Assembly (NCBI GenBank): GCA_963695135.1
Contig: CAVOGA010000003.1
Span: 248,001-312,000, forward strand
Reading direction: 5' to 3'
Origin: Marinihelvus sp963695135
GTDB taxonomy: Bacteria > Pseudomonadota > Gammaproteobacteria > Xanthomonadales > SZUA-36
DNA length: 64,000 nt
Position 1 is the first letter of the stretch; each line of letters starts with the position of its first letter. Shown here piece by piece: positions 55,721 to 64,000 of the stretch. The translations under genes were made by a program, and so were the position numbers. Under the pieces are notes generated by a model. The model did no database searches, had not been told where the DNA came from, and saw only the letters and a program-made list of their open reading frames with translations.

Positions 55721-55749
55721 TGTTCAAGCCGCGGACCAGCCTCTACAAT
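55721..55749 (+). promoter_or_regulatory. Possible promoter of rdgC
   Basis: TGTTCA (55721-55726), a 17-base spacer and TACAAT (55744-55749). The predicted start would be about 26 bases before ATG 55782. The -35 box is weak. Confidence 0.4.
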
Positions 55750-55781
55750 GCGCGTCCCCCATCACCCCCGAACCGCACGCC

Positions 55782-56714
55782 ATGTTTCGAAATCTTCGCT
55801 GTTACCGCCTTTCCAGCCCCTGGCCCGAATCCGAAGAGGCCCTGTCCGAGGCACTCTCGAACAAGGCCTTCAGGCCCTGCTCCGCATTCAGTGAACGCAG
55901 CGCCGGCTGGGAGTCGCCGGGCGAACAGGGCGGCGCGAGCTTGTGCCGTCGCATAGCGGGCGCCGATCTCCTGGAGCTGCGCACGCAGAGCCGCGTGTTA
56001 CCCGCCGCAGCCATCAAGGAAACGCTGGCTGAACGGGTGGAGGATTACCGCAACCGCATGGGCGAGGCGCCGCCACGGCGCGAAATGCGCCGGCTCAAGG
56101 ATGAGGCCCGGGAGGAACTGCTGCCCAAGGCGCTGGTCCAATCCAGCAGGATACGCGGGTTTGTGCTCCCGAAAGACGGCTTGCTCGTGGTCGACGCGGG
56201 CGCCCTCAGCCGCGCGGAATGGTTTGTTGAGCATTTGCGCGCCTGTTTTGACGGCTTCCGCTGCGAACCGCTGAAGTATCAGCGGGCCCCGGCCGCCCTG
56301 CTGCAGGAAATGTTCCTTGGCAAGCTGCCATCGGGCTTCAGCCTGGGCCAGGAATGCCGCATGGCCGATCCGCGGGACGGACGCTCCACGGGAACCTGGC
56401 GCCATATCAACCTGGACGACGAGGCCATCCGACGTCACGTACGCGACGGCATGCGCGTCGTCCAGCTGGGCTTTGGATTCGACGCGGTGCTCAGCGGCGT
56501 GCTGGGAGAAGACGGGGTAATCACCCGCTTCAAACTCGCCGATGGCGCCCTCGATGACGGCGGTGAAATGGAGGATGAACTGGCGCTGCAGGACAGCGAA
56601 TTCGTGCTCCTGACCGGCCTGGTCCGCAGGCTGCTGGCCCGGCTGGCCGACTTGCTGGAGGGCTATGACGACACGCCGACAGCGCCGGCAGGGCCAACCC
56701 GGGCACCGAGCTGA
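55782..56714 (+). CDS. rdgC: Recombination-associated protein RdgC
   Basis: 310 residues from ATG 55782 (MFRNLRCYRL). The frame is open upstream, but the family begins with this MF/W-N-L sequence. Family features: ALVQSSRIRGFVLPKDGLLVVDA, LGQECRMADP and HVRDGMRVVQLGFGFDAVLSGVLGEDGVITRFK. RdgC forms a ring around DNA and limits RecA-dependent recombination, with links to replication restart and pilin variation in Neisseria. Single gene, own promoter. Confidence 0.92.
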   Translation: MFRNLRCYRLSSPWPESEEALSEALSNKAFRPCSAFSERSAGWESPGEQGGASLCRRIAGADLLELRTQSRVLPAAAIKETLAERVEDYRNRMGEAPPRREMRRLKDEAREELLPKALVQSSRIRGFVLPKDGLLVVDAGALSRAEWFVEHLRACFDGFRCEPLKYQRAPAALLQEMFLGKLPSGFSLGQECRMADPRDGRSTGTWRHINLDDEAIRRHVRDGMRVVQLGFGFDAVLSGVLGEDGVITRFKLADGALDDGGEMEDELALQDSEFVLLTGLVRRLLARLADLLEGYDDTPTAPAGPTRAPS

Positions 56715-56848
56715 GGTCGTCGGGGCCAATGTGCGCTTCACCCGGCACCGGCACTGCGCCATACTGGAACGGCCCAGCTAATGGTGTAAGTACATGGTAA
56801 GGGCAATGGTACGGAGCCGGATAACCGGTTCCACAGGAGACACGCCCC

Positions 56849-58270
56849 ATGAACGCTTCAATCAATCAGGCCAGCAACAGGGTCGCAGCGCCGGAAACCG
56901 GCCCGGATTACTCAGACCTCATGCGCCGCTTACGCGACGGTTTTGCCAGCGGACGCACGCTGGACCTGGAATGGCGTGAACGCCAGCTCACCGCGCTGGA
57001 GAACATGCTGGTCACGCACGAAGCGGAGTTTCTCGACGCGCTGCACCAGGACCTGGGCAAGCCGGCGATGGAGGGCTGGATTACCGAGCTGTCCTACGTC
57101 ACCGGAGAAATCAGCCACTGCCGCAAGCACCTGCGCCGCTGGATGAAGCCACGCCGCGTGGCGACGCCGGTGTTCGGCCAGCCGGGGCGCAGCTGGACTC
57201 AAGCCGAACCCCTGGGCATCGTGCTGGTGATGAGCGCGTGGAATTATCCGCTGCAGATTGCCCTCGCGCCGCTGGTGTTCGCCATCGCCGCGGGAAACTG
57301 CGCGGTGATCAAACCCTCGGAACTCTCGCCCGCCACGTCCGCGCTGCTGGCCCGGCGCATTCCCGAATACCTCGACCGGGCGTGTTTCGCCGTGGTTGAG
57401 GGCGCCATACCCGAGTCCACCGCGCTGCTCGGCGAACACTTCGACCACATCATCTATACCGGTGGCGGCGCCGTGGGGCGCATTGTCATGGCCGCAGCCG
57501 CCAAACACCTGACCCCGGTTACGCTGGAACTGGGCGGCAAGAGTCCCTGCATCGTGCTGCCGGACGCCGACCTGGACGTAACGGCCCGGCGCATCGCCTG
57601 GGGCCGCTTCATGAATGCCGGCCAGACCTGCATTGCCCCGGACTACCTGCTCACCGATGCGCAGACCGAGGCGAAGCTGGTGCCTTTGCTGAAAAAGCAC
57701 CTGCACAAGATGTTCGGCGCCGATGCGCAGCAGAGCCCGTCCTACGGCCGCATTGTCAACCGCAGGCACCTTGACCGTCTGCTGGGGCTCCTCAAATCCG
57801 GCACTGTGGCCCTGGGTGGGCGGCATGATGCGGATGACCGCTACCTCGAACCCACCGTTCTGACCGGCGTGACGGCGGACGACCCGGTAATGCAAGAGGA
57901 AATCTTCGGTCCCATCCTGCCGATTCTTCGCGCTGACAACCTGGAGGCCGCGCTGGCCCACGTGCGGGCCGGAGACAAGCCGCTTGCCGCCTACCTGTTC
58001 AGCAAATCCGACGAGGCCGAAAAGCGTTTTCTGAAGGTGCTGAGCGCGGGCAGCATGTGCATCAATGACGTGCTGATGTTTTCGGCGGTTCCCGAATTGC
58101 CCTTCGGCGGGGTCGGCGCCAGCGGGATGGGCGCCTACAAGGGCGAGCGCGGTTTCCTCAATTTCAGCCACCTCAAGGCGGTCATGAAACGCTCGTGGTG
58201 GCCGGATATTCCGCTCCGCTACGCGCCCTACAGTAAGAGCAAGTTCAGCATTCTCAAGAAACTGCGCTGA
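56849..58270 (+). CDS. Class-3-type NAD(P)-dependent aldehyde dehydrogenase
   Basis: 473 residues. The catalytic Glu is in LTPVTLELGGKSPCIVLPDAD, the nucleophile Cys in NAGQTCIAPDYLL, the cofactor loop in IIYTGGGAVGRIVMAAAAKH and the core in VLVMSAWNYPLQIALAPLV. The C-terminus (NFSHLKAVMKRSWWPDIPLRYAPYS) matches the ALDH3-like family, which oxidises medium- and long-chain or aromatic aldehydes such as coniferyl aldehyde. Substrate cannot be fixed. It has a G/A-rich ribosome site and stands alone, convergent with the membrane-protein gene. Confidence 0.92.
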   Translation: MNASINQASNRVAAPETGPDYSDLMRRLRDGFASGRTLDLEWRERQLTALENMLVTHEAEFLDALHQDLGKPAMEGWITELSYVTGEISHCRKHLRRWMKPRRVATPVFGQPGRSWTQAEPLGIVLVMSAWNYPLQIALAPLVFAIAAGNCAVIKPSELSPATSALLARRIPEYLDRACFAVVEGAIPESTALLGEHFDHIIYTGGGAVGRIVMAAAAKHLTPVTLELGGKSPCIVLPDADLDVTARRIAWGRFMNAGQTCIAPDYLLTDAQTEAKLVPLLKKHLHKMFGADAQQSPSYGRIVNRRHLDRLLGLLKSGTVALGGRHDADDRYLEPTVLTGVTADDPVMQEEIFGPILPILRADNLEAALAHVRAGDKPLAAYLFSKSDEAEKRFLKVLSAGSMCINDVLMFSAVPELPFGGVGASGMGAYKGERGFLNFSHLKAVMKRSWWPDIPLRYAPYSKSKFSILKKLR

Positions 58271-58290
58271 CCGGCAGGGCAAAGAGCGGC

Positions 58291-58905
58291 TTACTCCCCC
58301 AGGTAGCGGACGTCGTCATAGGTGCGCATGATGGAGGGGAAGAACACCGCCAGCGCCGTGACGATGGCCCCGGATATAAACCCCTCGGGGAAGGCGAGCA
58401 GCAAGGCGAGCGCATGATCCAGGTCCCAGGCCTGCAACCAGCTGCCGATGAGCAGCGTGGCCAGCATGGAGAACATACCGCCGGCAAACCCCACTCCCAG
58501 CAGATAGACGAACAGGTTGGTTCGCGGCAAAAGCTCGGCCAGCCACAGGAGGAACCGGGTCACGGCGACTGGAATCAGCACCGAAAGAAAGATTTCCGGG
58601 GCCAGCGCAGGCCACGCCCAGTAACCCAGCACCGTCAGCAACACTGCCGCCAGGTAACCGACCAGCAACGCCAGCTCCCAGCCGAAGATCAGCACCACCG
58701 GGGTGATTCCGAGTAAATGCAGCCGGGTCCCGCCCTGCACCTGGATGCCTCCCATCCACAACAGCGCCAGGAGCAGGATGCAGACCATGAACGTGTGCTG
58801 CCTGGCGGATTCACCCAGCAGCGCGCGCCAGGGCGCGCGAACCGACGCGATCACGGCCGCCAGGATCAACCCGCCAAGCAGTGCAAGAGATGTTCCATCC
58901 TGCAT
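58291..58905 (-). CDS. Conserved multi-pass membrane protein (COG3235/CbiM-like)
   Basis: 204 residues from ATG 58905 (MQDGTSLALLGG); the frame extends to 58950 without TM sequence. Six or seven TM helices, with LHLLGITPVVLIFGWELALLVGYLAAVLLTVLG and AFPEGFISGAIVTALAVFFP, fit the predicted-membrane-protein group related to energy-coupling-factor S/M components (CbiM-like). The typical N-terminal MHI of CbiM is not seen, and no cobalt or nickel genes are adjacent. Function unknown; a small-molecule uptake component is possible. Confidence 0.72.
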   Translation of the reverse strand: MQDGTSLALLGGLILAAVIASVRAPWRALLGESARQHTFMVCILLLALLWMGGIQVQGGTRLHLLGITPVVLIFGWELALLVGYLAAVLLTVLGYWAWPALAPEIFLSVLIPVAVTRFLLWLAELLPRTNLFVYLLGVGFAGGMFSMLATLLIGSWLQAWDLDHALALLLAFPEGFISGAIVTALAVFFPSIMRTYDDVRYLGE

Positions 58906-59103
58906 CAGCAAATCACCCGGAATCTGCCTGCCCCCGTGCGCATGCTCCACACCAGACCGGAAAAAACGGCGTTCGCAGGGCGCTGAAATGACGCCCGGGC
59001 CTTCACAGCCGGTTCACGCGTAATTGATGGGCGCTTTACCGCCGCAAGAACACACTTCAATCCTCGCAAATCTGCCTCCCACCTTCTGGAACACATCAAC
59101 ACG

Positions 59104-59505
59104 ATGCCTTTGTCCAACGCCATAATCAATATTCGCAACCTGCGCCTGCGCACTTTCATCGGGTTCAACCCGGAGGAGCGCACCAAAAAGCAGGACGTGG
59201 TCCTGAACATCGAGATCCGCTACGCGGTCAACGCCGCCGCCCTGCAGGACGAGGTGCAGGAAGCGCTGAATTACAAGACCATCACCAAGCAGGTCATCGC
59301 CCTGGTGGAAGACGGCCAGTTTCTGTTGCTTGAGCGCCTGGTCGCCGACGTGCTGGAACTGTGCAGCGCTCCAGCAGAAGTCAACTTCGCCCGCGTAACC
59401 ATCGACAAGCCCCATGCCCTGCGGTTTGCCGACTCCGTGTCCCTGTCTCTCGAATACCAAGCCGAATCATCGGCGCAGCTTACCGTCCTGGAGAAAGCCT
59501 CATGA
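59104..59505 (+). CDS. folX: Dihydroneopterin triphosphate 2'-epimerase FolX
   Basis: 133 residues. It aligns with E. coli FolX rather than FolB: IINIRNLRLRTFIGFNPEER, then EALNYKTITKQVIALVEDGQFLLLERL and ITIDKPHALRFADSVSLSLEYQ-type ending. The epimerase converts 7,8-dihydroneopterin triphosphate to dihydromonapterin triphosphate. Its stop overlaps an ATG at 59502, but folE probably starts at 59548. It heads a folX-folE-folM set, and together these genes supply tetrahydromonapterin. Confidence 0.88.
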   Translation: MPLSNAIINIRNLRLRTFIGFNPEERTKKQDVVLNIEIRYAVNAAALQDEVQEALNYKTITKQVIALVEDGQFLLLERLVADVLELCSAPAEVNFARVTIDKPHALRFADSVSLSLEYQAESSAQLTVLEKAS

Positions 59506-59547
59506 GCCCTGATCCGATCGCCATCAACTTTTCAGCCGCCGCACGGG

Positions 59548-60196
59548 ATGAGCACCTCTCAGCCCGAGGCCATCCTGGTGCGCGACACCCTGATCCGCGA
59601 GGGGCTGGAAACACCCATGCTGGACAACGGCCTGAGCCCGGACCAGAAATACAAGCGAATCCGCGACCTGATGACGTGACGTGGTGGAAACGCTGGGGCT
59701 GGACCTGTCCGATGACAGCCTGGCCGAAACGCCGCACCGCATCGCGAAGATGTATGTTCACGAGATATTTTCCGGCCTGGACTACCGCCATTTCCCCAAG
59801 CTCTCCCTCATCGACAACAAGATGGGCGCCGATGAGATGGTGAAAATCCGCGACATCGATCTGACCAGCACCTGCGAACACCACTTCGTGACCATCGACG
59901 GCAAGGCCAAGGTCGCCTACATCCCGGGCAAGCGCATCATCGGCCTGAGCAAGATCAACCGGGTGGTGCAGTTCTTCGGCCAGCGTCCCCAGGTCCAGGA
60001 GCGCCTGACGCGGCAGATCCTGGTCGCACTGCAGGCGCTGCTGGAGACCGACAACGTGGCGGTGAGCATTGACGCGGTGCACTACTGCGTCAAGTCACGT
60101 GGCATCAAGGACAGCAACTCGCAGACCAGCACCACGGCCCTGGGCGGCTGCTTCAAGGAAAACATCCACACCCGTGCGGAGTTCCTGAATCCGTGA
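59548..60196 (+). CDS. folE: GTP cyclohydrolase I FolE (one frame break)
   Basis: The start at ATG 59548 gives MSTSQPEAILVRDTLIREGLETPML, collinear with the E. coli protein. A break near 59677 disappears if one T is removed, restoring LMTDVVETLGLDLSDDSLAETPHRIAKMYV. The zinc and catalytic residues are intact (STCEHHFVTIDGKAKVAYIP; QERLTRQI; VHYCVKSRGI). The enzyme makes dihydroneopterin triphosphate from GTP, the substrate for FolX upstream. The stop overlaps the GTG start of folM. Confidence 0.88.
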
Positions 60197-60907
60197 GCGC
60201 GGCGCCCATCCTTGTCACCGGGGTGGGCAAACGCGTCGGCCTGCACCTTGCGCGGACCTTCCTGGAACGCGGACAACCGGTCATTGGCACCTTTCGCAAC
60301 CACCGCGACAGCCCTGGATGATCTGCAGGCGCAGGGCGCCAGCCTGCTGCGCTGCGATTTCGCCGAAGAGGGCGACGTCGGGCAGCTGATCGACCAGGTC
60401 CGGGCGCAGGCGCCGCGTCTGCGGGCCATTATTCACAACGCATCGGACTGGATGGCGGAAACGCCGGATGCTTCGCCACGTCAGGTTTTTGAGCGGATGA
60501 TGCGTGTGCATGCCGGCGCCCCTTACGAAATCAACCTCGGACTGGCGGACTGCCTGCGCGCCCGGGCGCCGGAACCGGCGGATATCATCCACATCGGCGA
60601 CTACGTCAGCACACGCGGCAGCCGCAAGCACATTGCCTACGCCGCCAGCAAAGCCGCCCAGGACAACCTGACCCTGTCCTTCGCCAGCCTGCTGGCGCCG
60701 CAGGTCAAGGTCAACAGCATCGCGCCCGCGCTGATCCTGTTCAACGAGGGTGACGACGAGGCCTACCGGCGCAAAGCCCTTGCGAAAAGCCTGCTGGCCC
60801 GCGAGGGAGGACTGGACGAACTGCAGCACCAGGTTGATTACCTGCTCGGCAGCCGCTATGTCACTGGACGCGTCATTCACATGGACGGGGGGCGACATCT
60901 GGCATGA
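60193..60907 (+). CDS. folM: Dihydromonapterin reductase FolM (one frame break)
   Basis: A short-chain dehydrogenase of about 237 residues starting at GTG 60193, overlapping the folE stop (GTGA). The N-terminal cofactor loop is APILVTGVGKRVGLHLA. After a break near 60305-60320 (one extra base) it continues in frame 2 with RAIIHNASDWMAE, HIGDYVSTRGSRKHIAYAASKAAQDN (YxxxK) and VNSIAPALILFNEGDD, ending FVTG-like YVTGRVIHMDGGRHL. These match E. coli FolM, which reduces dihydromonapterin to tetrahydromonapterin with NADPH. The set suggests monapterin is made for a pterin-dependent hydroxylase such as PhhA. Confidence 0.85.
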
Positions 60908-60950
60908 TCCATGCGTTTCCGTTCCGTTTCACGCACAATAGGCCTTTGCC

Positions 60951-62072
60951 ATGAGCTTGGAAGCTTTACAGACCGTCATGAATCCGGCTGAGCCCCAATC
61001 CATCGCGCCCGAGCGCGTCTGTCCCGTTGCCGAGCCCGTGCAGCGGGATCCCGGCCCGCTGCCGGAAGGACATCCCGCGGTGCGGGTTGGAAAAACCGGG
61101 GTCCTGCTGGTTAACCTCGGAACCCCGGACGGCCATGACCGCAAAAACATGCGCCGCTACCTGGCGGAGTTCCTGTCCGATCCGCGGGTGATTGAGCTGC
61201 CCCGCATTCTGTGGTGGCCGATCCTGCACGGCATCATCCTCAATACGCGTCCCGCCAAGTCGGGCAAACTCTACGCCTCGATCTGGAACGAAGAACTCAA
61301 CGAATCACCCCTGCGCACGTTCACCCGCTCCCAGGGCGAGCAACTGGCCGAACGCCTCGTGGACCAGCCGCGGGTCGAGGTCGACTGGGCAATGCGTTAC
61401 GGCAATCCGTCCATCCCGTCGCGCCTGGCCGCGTTACAGGCGTCGGGCTGCGAGCAGATTCTCATTGTGCCCCTGTACCCGCAATACAGCGCCGCAACCA
61501 CCGCCAGCGTCTCCGACAAGACATTTCAATCGTTGAGCGAAATGCGCTGGATGCCCGCACTGCGGACCGCGCCGCCCTTCCACGATGACCCGGTGTACAT
61601 CGAGGCATTGGCAACCCGCCTGGAGCGACAGCTTGCCGGGCTGGATTTTGAGCCGGAACACATCCTGGCCAGTTACCACGGCGTGCCCAAGGATTACCTC
61701 GACAAGGGCGACCCCTACCACTGTCATTGCCACAAAACCTCGCGGCTGCTCGAAGCCCGCATGGGCTGGCCCAAGGGCAAGCTGATCACCTGCTTCCAGT
61801 CCCGCTTCGGGCCGAAGGAGTGGCTGCAGCCTTTTACCGATGTCACGGTGAAGGAACTGGCGGACCAGGGCGTGGAGAGTATCGCGGTGTTCAATCCGGG
61901 CTTCGTTTCCGACTGCCTGGAAACCCTTGAGGAAATCGCCGTGGAAGTGGCCGGCGAATTTACCGAGGCGGGCGGCAAAAACTTCGCCCACCTGCCCTGC
62001 CTGAACGATTCAGAGCCCTGCATCGATATGCTGGAATCCATTGTGCGACGGGAACTTTCCGGCTGGATCTGA
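60951..62072 (+). CDS. hemH: Ferrochelatase
   Basis: 373 residues. Family motifs: GVLLVNLGTPD, MRYGNPSIPSRLAALQASGC, IVPLYPQYSAATTASV and the catalytic-His region LASYHGVPKDYLDKGDPYHCHCHKT. ERLVDQPRVEVDWAMRYG is also typical. It inserts Fe2+ into protoporphyrin IX, the last step of haem synthesis, at the inner membrane. It begins 44 bases after folM and ends before a strong terminator. The N-terminal 45 residues are longer than usual and a later start (for example the ATG at 60978) is possible. Confidence 0.93.
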   Translation: MSLEALQTVMNPAEPQSIAPERVCPVAEPVQRDPGPLPEGHPAVRVGKTGVLLVNLGTPDGHDRKNMRRYLAEFLSDPRVIELPRILWWPILHGIILNTRPAKSGKLYASIWNEELNESPLRTFTRSQGEQLAERLVDQPRVEVDWAMRYGNPSIPSRLAALQASGCEQILIVPLYPQYSAATTASVSDKTFQSLSEMRWMPALRTAPPFHDDPVYIEALATRLERQLAGLDFEPEHILASYHGVPKDYLDKGDPYHCHCHKTSRLLEARMGWPKGKLITCFQSRFGPKEWLQPFTDVTVKELADQGVESIAVFNPGFVSDCLETLEEIAVEVAGEFTEAGGKNFAHLPCLNDSEPCIDMLESIVRRELSGWI

Positions 62073-62073
62073 C

Positions 62074-62097
62074 AAAAACCGGCCGGTTTGCTTTTTT
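62074..62097 (+). terminator. Intrinsic terminator after hemH
   Basis: AAACC and GGTTT flank GGCC in the palindrome 62076-62089, followed by GCTTTTTT. It lies 4 bases after the hemH stop. A second stable stem (GGCCGC/GCGGCC) at 62105-62125 sits just before the next gene. Confidence 0.8.
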
Positions 62098-62145
62098 CTC
62101 TTCCGGCCGCTGTAATGGCGGCCGCCGTTGAACGGACTCCGCACC

Positions 62146-63063
62146 ATGACCCAGCTTATCCTGCACCACCACGACCCCTCGCCCTTTGCCGAGAAAATCC
62201 GGCTCATATTCGGCATCAAGAACCTGCCCTGGTCTTCCGTGCAGATCCCCATGATCATGCCCAAGCCTGACCTGACCGCCCTGACCGGCGGTTACCGGAA
62301 AACACCGGTGGTCCAGATCGGCGCCGACATCTATTGCGACTCCGCCCTGATTGCGCGGGAACTCGAACGCCGCTTTCCGGAACCGAGCCTGTTTCCTGCC
62401 GGCCACCGGGGCCTCGCATATGCGCTCGGGCGCTGGAGTGACACGGCCTTTTTCGAGCCCGGGGCAGGCCTGTCCATGGGTGAGAACGAGCACATCCCCG
62501 ACGAGGTGCTGGAAGACCGCAAGAACTTTTTCAATTTCATGGATTTTGACCGCATGGCGGAAGGCATGCCGCATGCCTACGCGCAGTTCCAGGCCAATTG
62601 CCAATTGCTGGAAGATGAACTGGCCGGCGGCAAGGGGCCCTACCTGCTGGGGGAACAGCCGGCCTGGGTCGACGTGCTGGCCTACTTTCCGGTGTGGATG
62701 GCCCGCGGCAACATCCCCCGCGCGACCGAGCTGCTGCAGCCCTTCCCGGAGATCAACCGCTGGTCGGAAGCGATGGAGACCATCGGCCGCGGGCAGCGCA
62801 CGGAGCTGGACAGCCGCGAGGCGCTGCGCATTGCCGCCGCCTCGGAGCCGGAGAATGGCGGCCACGTGGAAGCCGGCGCCTTTCATGACTTCCAGGCCGG
62901 CGAGCCGGTCACCGTCACCCCGGATGACTATGGCCAGGATCCGGTCAGCGGCACCCTGCGCTCACTGAACCACCACGCGATCGTGATCGAGCGCAGCAGC
63001 GACGAATTGGGCAGAACCGCCGTGCATTTTCCCCGCACCGGGTTTGTGCTCGAACGGCGCTGA
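62146..63063 (+). CDS. Glutathione S-transferase family protein with C-terminal extra domain
   Basis: 305 residues from ATG 62146 (MTQLILHHHDPSPFAEKI), the usual N-terminus of the family. The thioredoxin-like N-domain has PFAEKIRLIFG, YRKTPVVQIGADIYCDSALIARELER (cis-Pro, GSH site) and the helical C-domain follows (WVDVLAYFPVWMARGNIPRA). The last 80 residues are an additional beta-rich region (VTVTPDDYGQDPVSGTLRSLNHHAIVIE). Fusions of this length occur in a GST subgroup in proteobacteria. The substrate is unknown. It starts 49 bases after the hemH terminator. Confidence 0.85.
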   Translation: MTQLILHHHDPSPFAEKIRLIFGIKNLPWSSVQIPMIMPKPDLTALTGGYRKTPVVQIGADIYCDSALIARELERRFPEPSLFPAGHRGLAYALGRWSDTAFFEPGAGLSMGENEHIPDEVLEDRKNFFNFMDFDRMAEGMPHAYAQFQANCQLLEDELAGGKGPYLLGEQPAWVDVLAYFPVWMARGNIPRATELLQPFPEINRWSEAMETIGRGQRTELDSREALRIAAASEPENGGHVEAGAFHDFQAGEPVTVTPDDYGQDPVSGTLRSLNHHAIVIERSSDELGRTAVHFPRTGFVLERR

Positions 63064-63163
63064 GCGCCAAGCCCGCTGCAGATGATCGAATAGCGTAACC
63101 CCATTCAAAAGCACCCTTGACGAATCCGGCCTGAACGCCAGCCAACCCTTTCTGGAGAAACAC

Positions 63164-64000
63164 ATGAACCACCGAGCCCTCTATCCCCTTGCCCTCGCGT
63201 CCGCCCTGCTGAGCGGCAGCGCCTTCGCCCAGGAGGCGGAGATCTCCTTCAAATCCACCGAACTCACCCCCGGCATTTTCATGGTTGAAGGGGTTGGTGG
63301 CTTTGGTGGCGGCAACATGGCCGTTCTGGTCGGAGAAGAGTATGTCGCGATGATCGATGACGGCCTGGAGCCACTGGCGCCGACCCTGCTGGCGCACGTC
63401 ACCGACACGGCGGGCCGCAACATCAATTTCATGATCAATACGCACGTTCACGGTGATCATGCCGGCGGCAACGCGCACTTTGCGGAAACCGGCACGGTGA
63501 TTTTTGCCCACGACAACATCCGCAAACGCCTGGAGGCAAACCCTCAACCTGCCGGCGGCCCCGGGGGCCTTCCGGTCGTGACCTTTGCGGACGGCGTCAC
63601 TTTTCACCTCGATGGCATCGAGGCGCGGGTGGTGCACGTTCCCTCGGCCCATACGGACGGTGATGCGATCATCTACTTCCCGCAAGCCAACGTGATTCAC
63701 AGCGGGGACATCGTGTTTCACGGGCTGTTTCCCTTTATCGACCTGAACAACGGCGGTTCCGTTGACGGCTACATCGCCGGCCAGCAGGCCATCCTGGCCC
63801 TGGCGGACGATGAGACGCAGATCATTCCCGGACACGGCCCCCTGACCAACAAGGCCGGTGTCGAAGAAGACCTCGCGGTACTCGTGGCCGGGCAGGCGAA
63901 AGTCCGCGCCATGATTGCCGAAGGCATGAGCGAAGAAGAGATCCTGGCGGCGAACCCGCTCGGAGAATTCGACAGCCGTAACTGGCAATTCATCACCACG
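63164..64000 (+). CDS. Exported metallo-beta-lactamase-fold hydrolase (cut by window end)
   Basis: 279 codons are visible and the frame is still open at base 64000. A signal peptide ends GSAFAQ. The Zn site has NTHVHGDHAGGNAHF (HxHxDH), and later VPSAHTDGDAIIY, IHSGDIVFHG and IIPGHGP. This is the MBL fold of the SoxH/QSOX-type or 'MBL-fold hydrolase' group; several have arylsulfatase-like or lactonase-like activity. A good Shine-Dalgarno (CTGGAGAAAC) precedes the ATG. The class B beta-lactamase call is not supported by family-specific residues. Confidence 0.88.
   Translation, partial: MNHRALYPLALASALLSGSAFAQEAEISFKSTELTPGIFMVEGVGGFGGGNMAVLVGEEYVAMIDDGLEPLAPTLLAHVTDTAGRNINFMINTHVHGDHAGGNAHFAETGTVIFAHDNIRKRLEANPQPAGGPGGLPVVTFADGVTFHLDGIEARVVHVPSAHTDGDAIIYFPQANVIHSGDIVFHGLFPFIDLNNGGSVDGYIAGQQAILALADDETQIIPGHGPLTNKAGVEEDLAVLVAGQAKVRAMIAEGMSEEEILAANPLGEFDSRNWQFITT

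Noticed and set aside
59502..59547. ATG at 59502 as the folE start
   Set aside because: It is out of frame with the conserved N-terminus; ATG 59548 aligns with the start of known FolE proteins.
2269..60907. Programmed frameshifting as explanation for the breaks
   Set aside because: Too many unrelated housekeeping genes are affected, without shared slippery sites, and single-base removal restores standard proteins.
1..64000. tRNA, rRNA, phage or IS elements
   Set aside because: Scanning by eye on both strands gave no cloverleaf-like sequence, transposase, integrase or terminal inverted repeats.

Overview
The window is high-GC, densely coded DNA, most likely from a free-living gammaproteobacterium. 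Family-level evidence for this is rdgC, the folX-folE-folM set, the fimT-pilV-pilW-pilX-pilY1-pilE minor-pilin order, monomeric NADP isocitrate dehydrogenase, arfB and nei. I cannot fix the genus. I saw no tRNA, rRNA, CRISPR array, IS element or prophage. Genes are packed in operons, many joined by 4-base ATGA or GTGA overlaps.

Layout. 1-5815 (+): a coupled operon with a MotA/TolQ/ExbB-like channel, a membrane protein joining a degenerate protease domain to FHA, a membrane protein joining a degenerate kinase to an FGE-like domain, and a secreted low-complexity protein. It faces a convergent pair (5876-8625, -) that includes a MORN-type lipoprotein. 8964-12112 (+): a membrane TPR protein, a small secreted peptide and a TauE/SafE exporter. 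12117-17904 (-): a five-gene coupled operon with a DevBCA-type exporter whose ATPase carries a GAF domain, a cNMP-binding patatin and an NTF2-like protein. 18004-18850 (+): a MOSC protein. 18915-25875 (-): the type IV minor-pilin/PilY1 operon. 26155-27911: a small orphan gene, a GcvA-like LysR regulator, and a sigma-54 promoter driving a short transcript that ends at a strong terminator. 27910-39267: mostly housekeeping genes (arfB, recQ, an OmpA-family lipoprotein, icd, a cupin, lepB, a 2OG oxygenase, a Ycf46-like AAA protein, DUF4870, TetR). 39368-43571 (+): an RND efflux pair with a TetR operator. 43698-50097: PBP7, a phosphopantetheinyl transferase, a lipoamide dehydrogenase with a secreted methyltransferase-like protein, nei, glutathione peroxidase, fasciclin. 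50098-55614 (-): an AttEFGH-like ABC system behind an unusual cryptochrome-like protein. 55782-64000: rdgC, aldehyde dehydrogenase, a membrane protein, folX-folE-folM, hemH, a GST and an MBL-fold hydrolase cut by the window end.

Sequence quality. Thirteen otherwise well-conserved genes contain 19 apparent frame breaks, plus one gene with an in-frame stop. Seventeen of the 19 fit one extra base, and several sit in short homopolymers inside invariant motifs. I read most as base-calling or assembly errors and give whole-gene spans as CDS, with the break positions noted.
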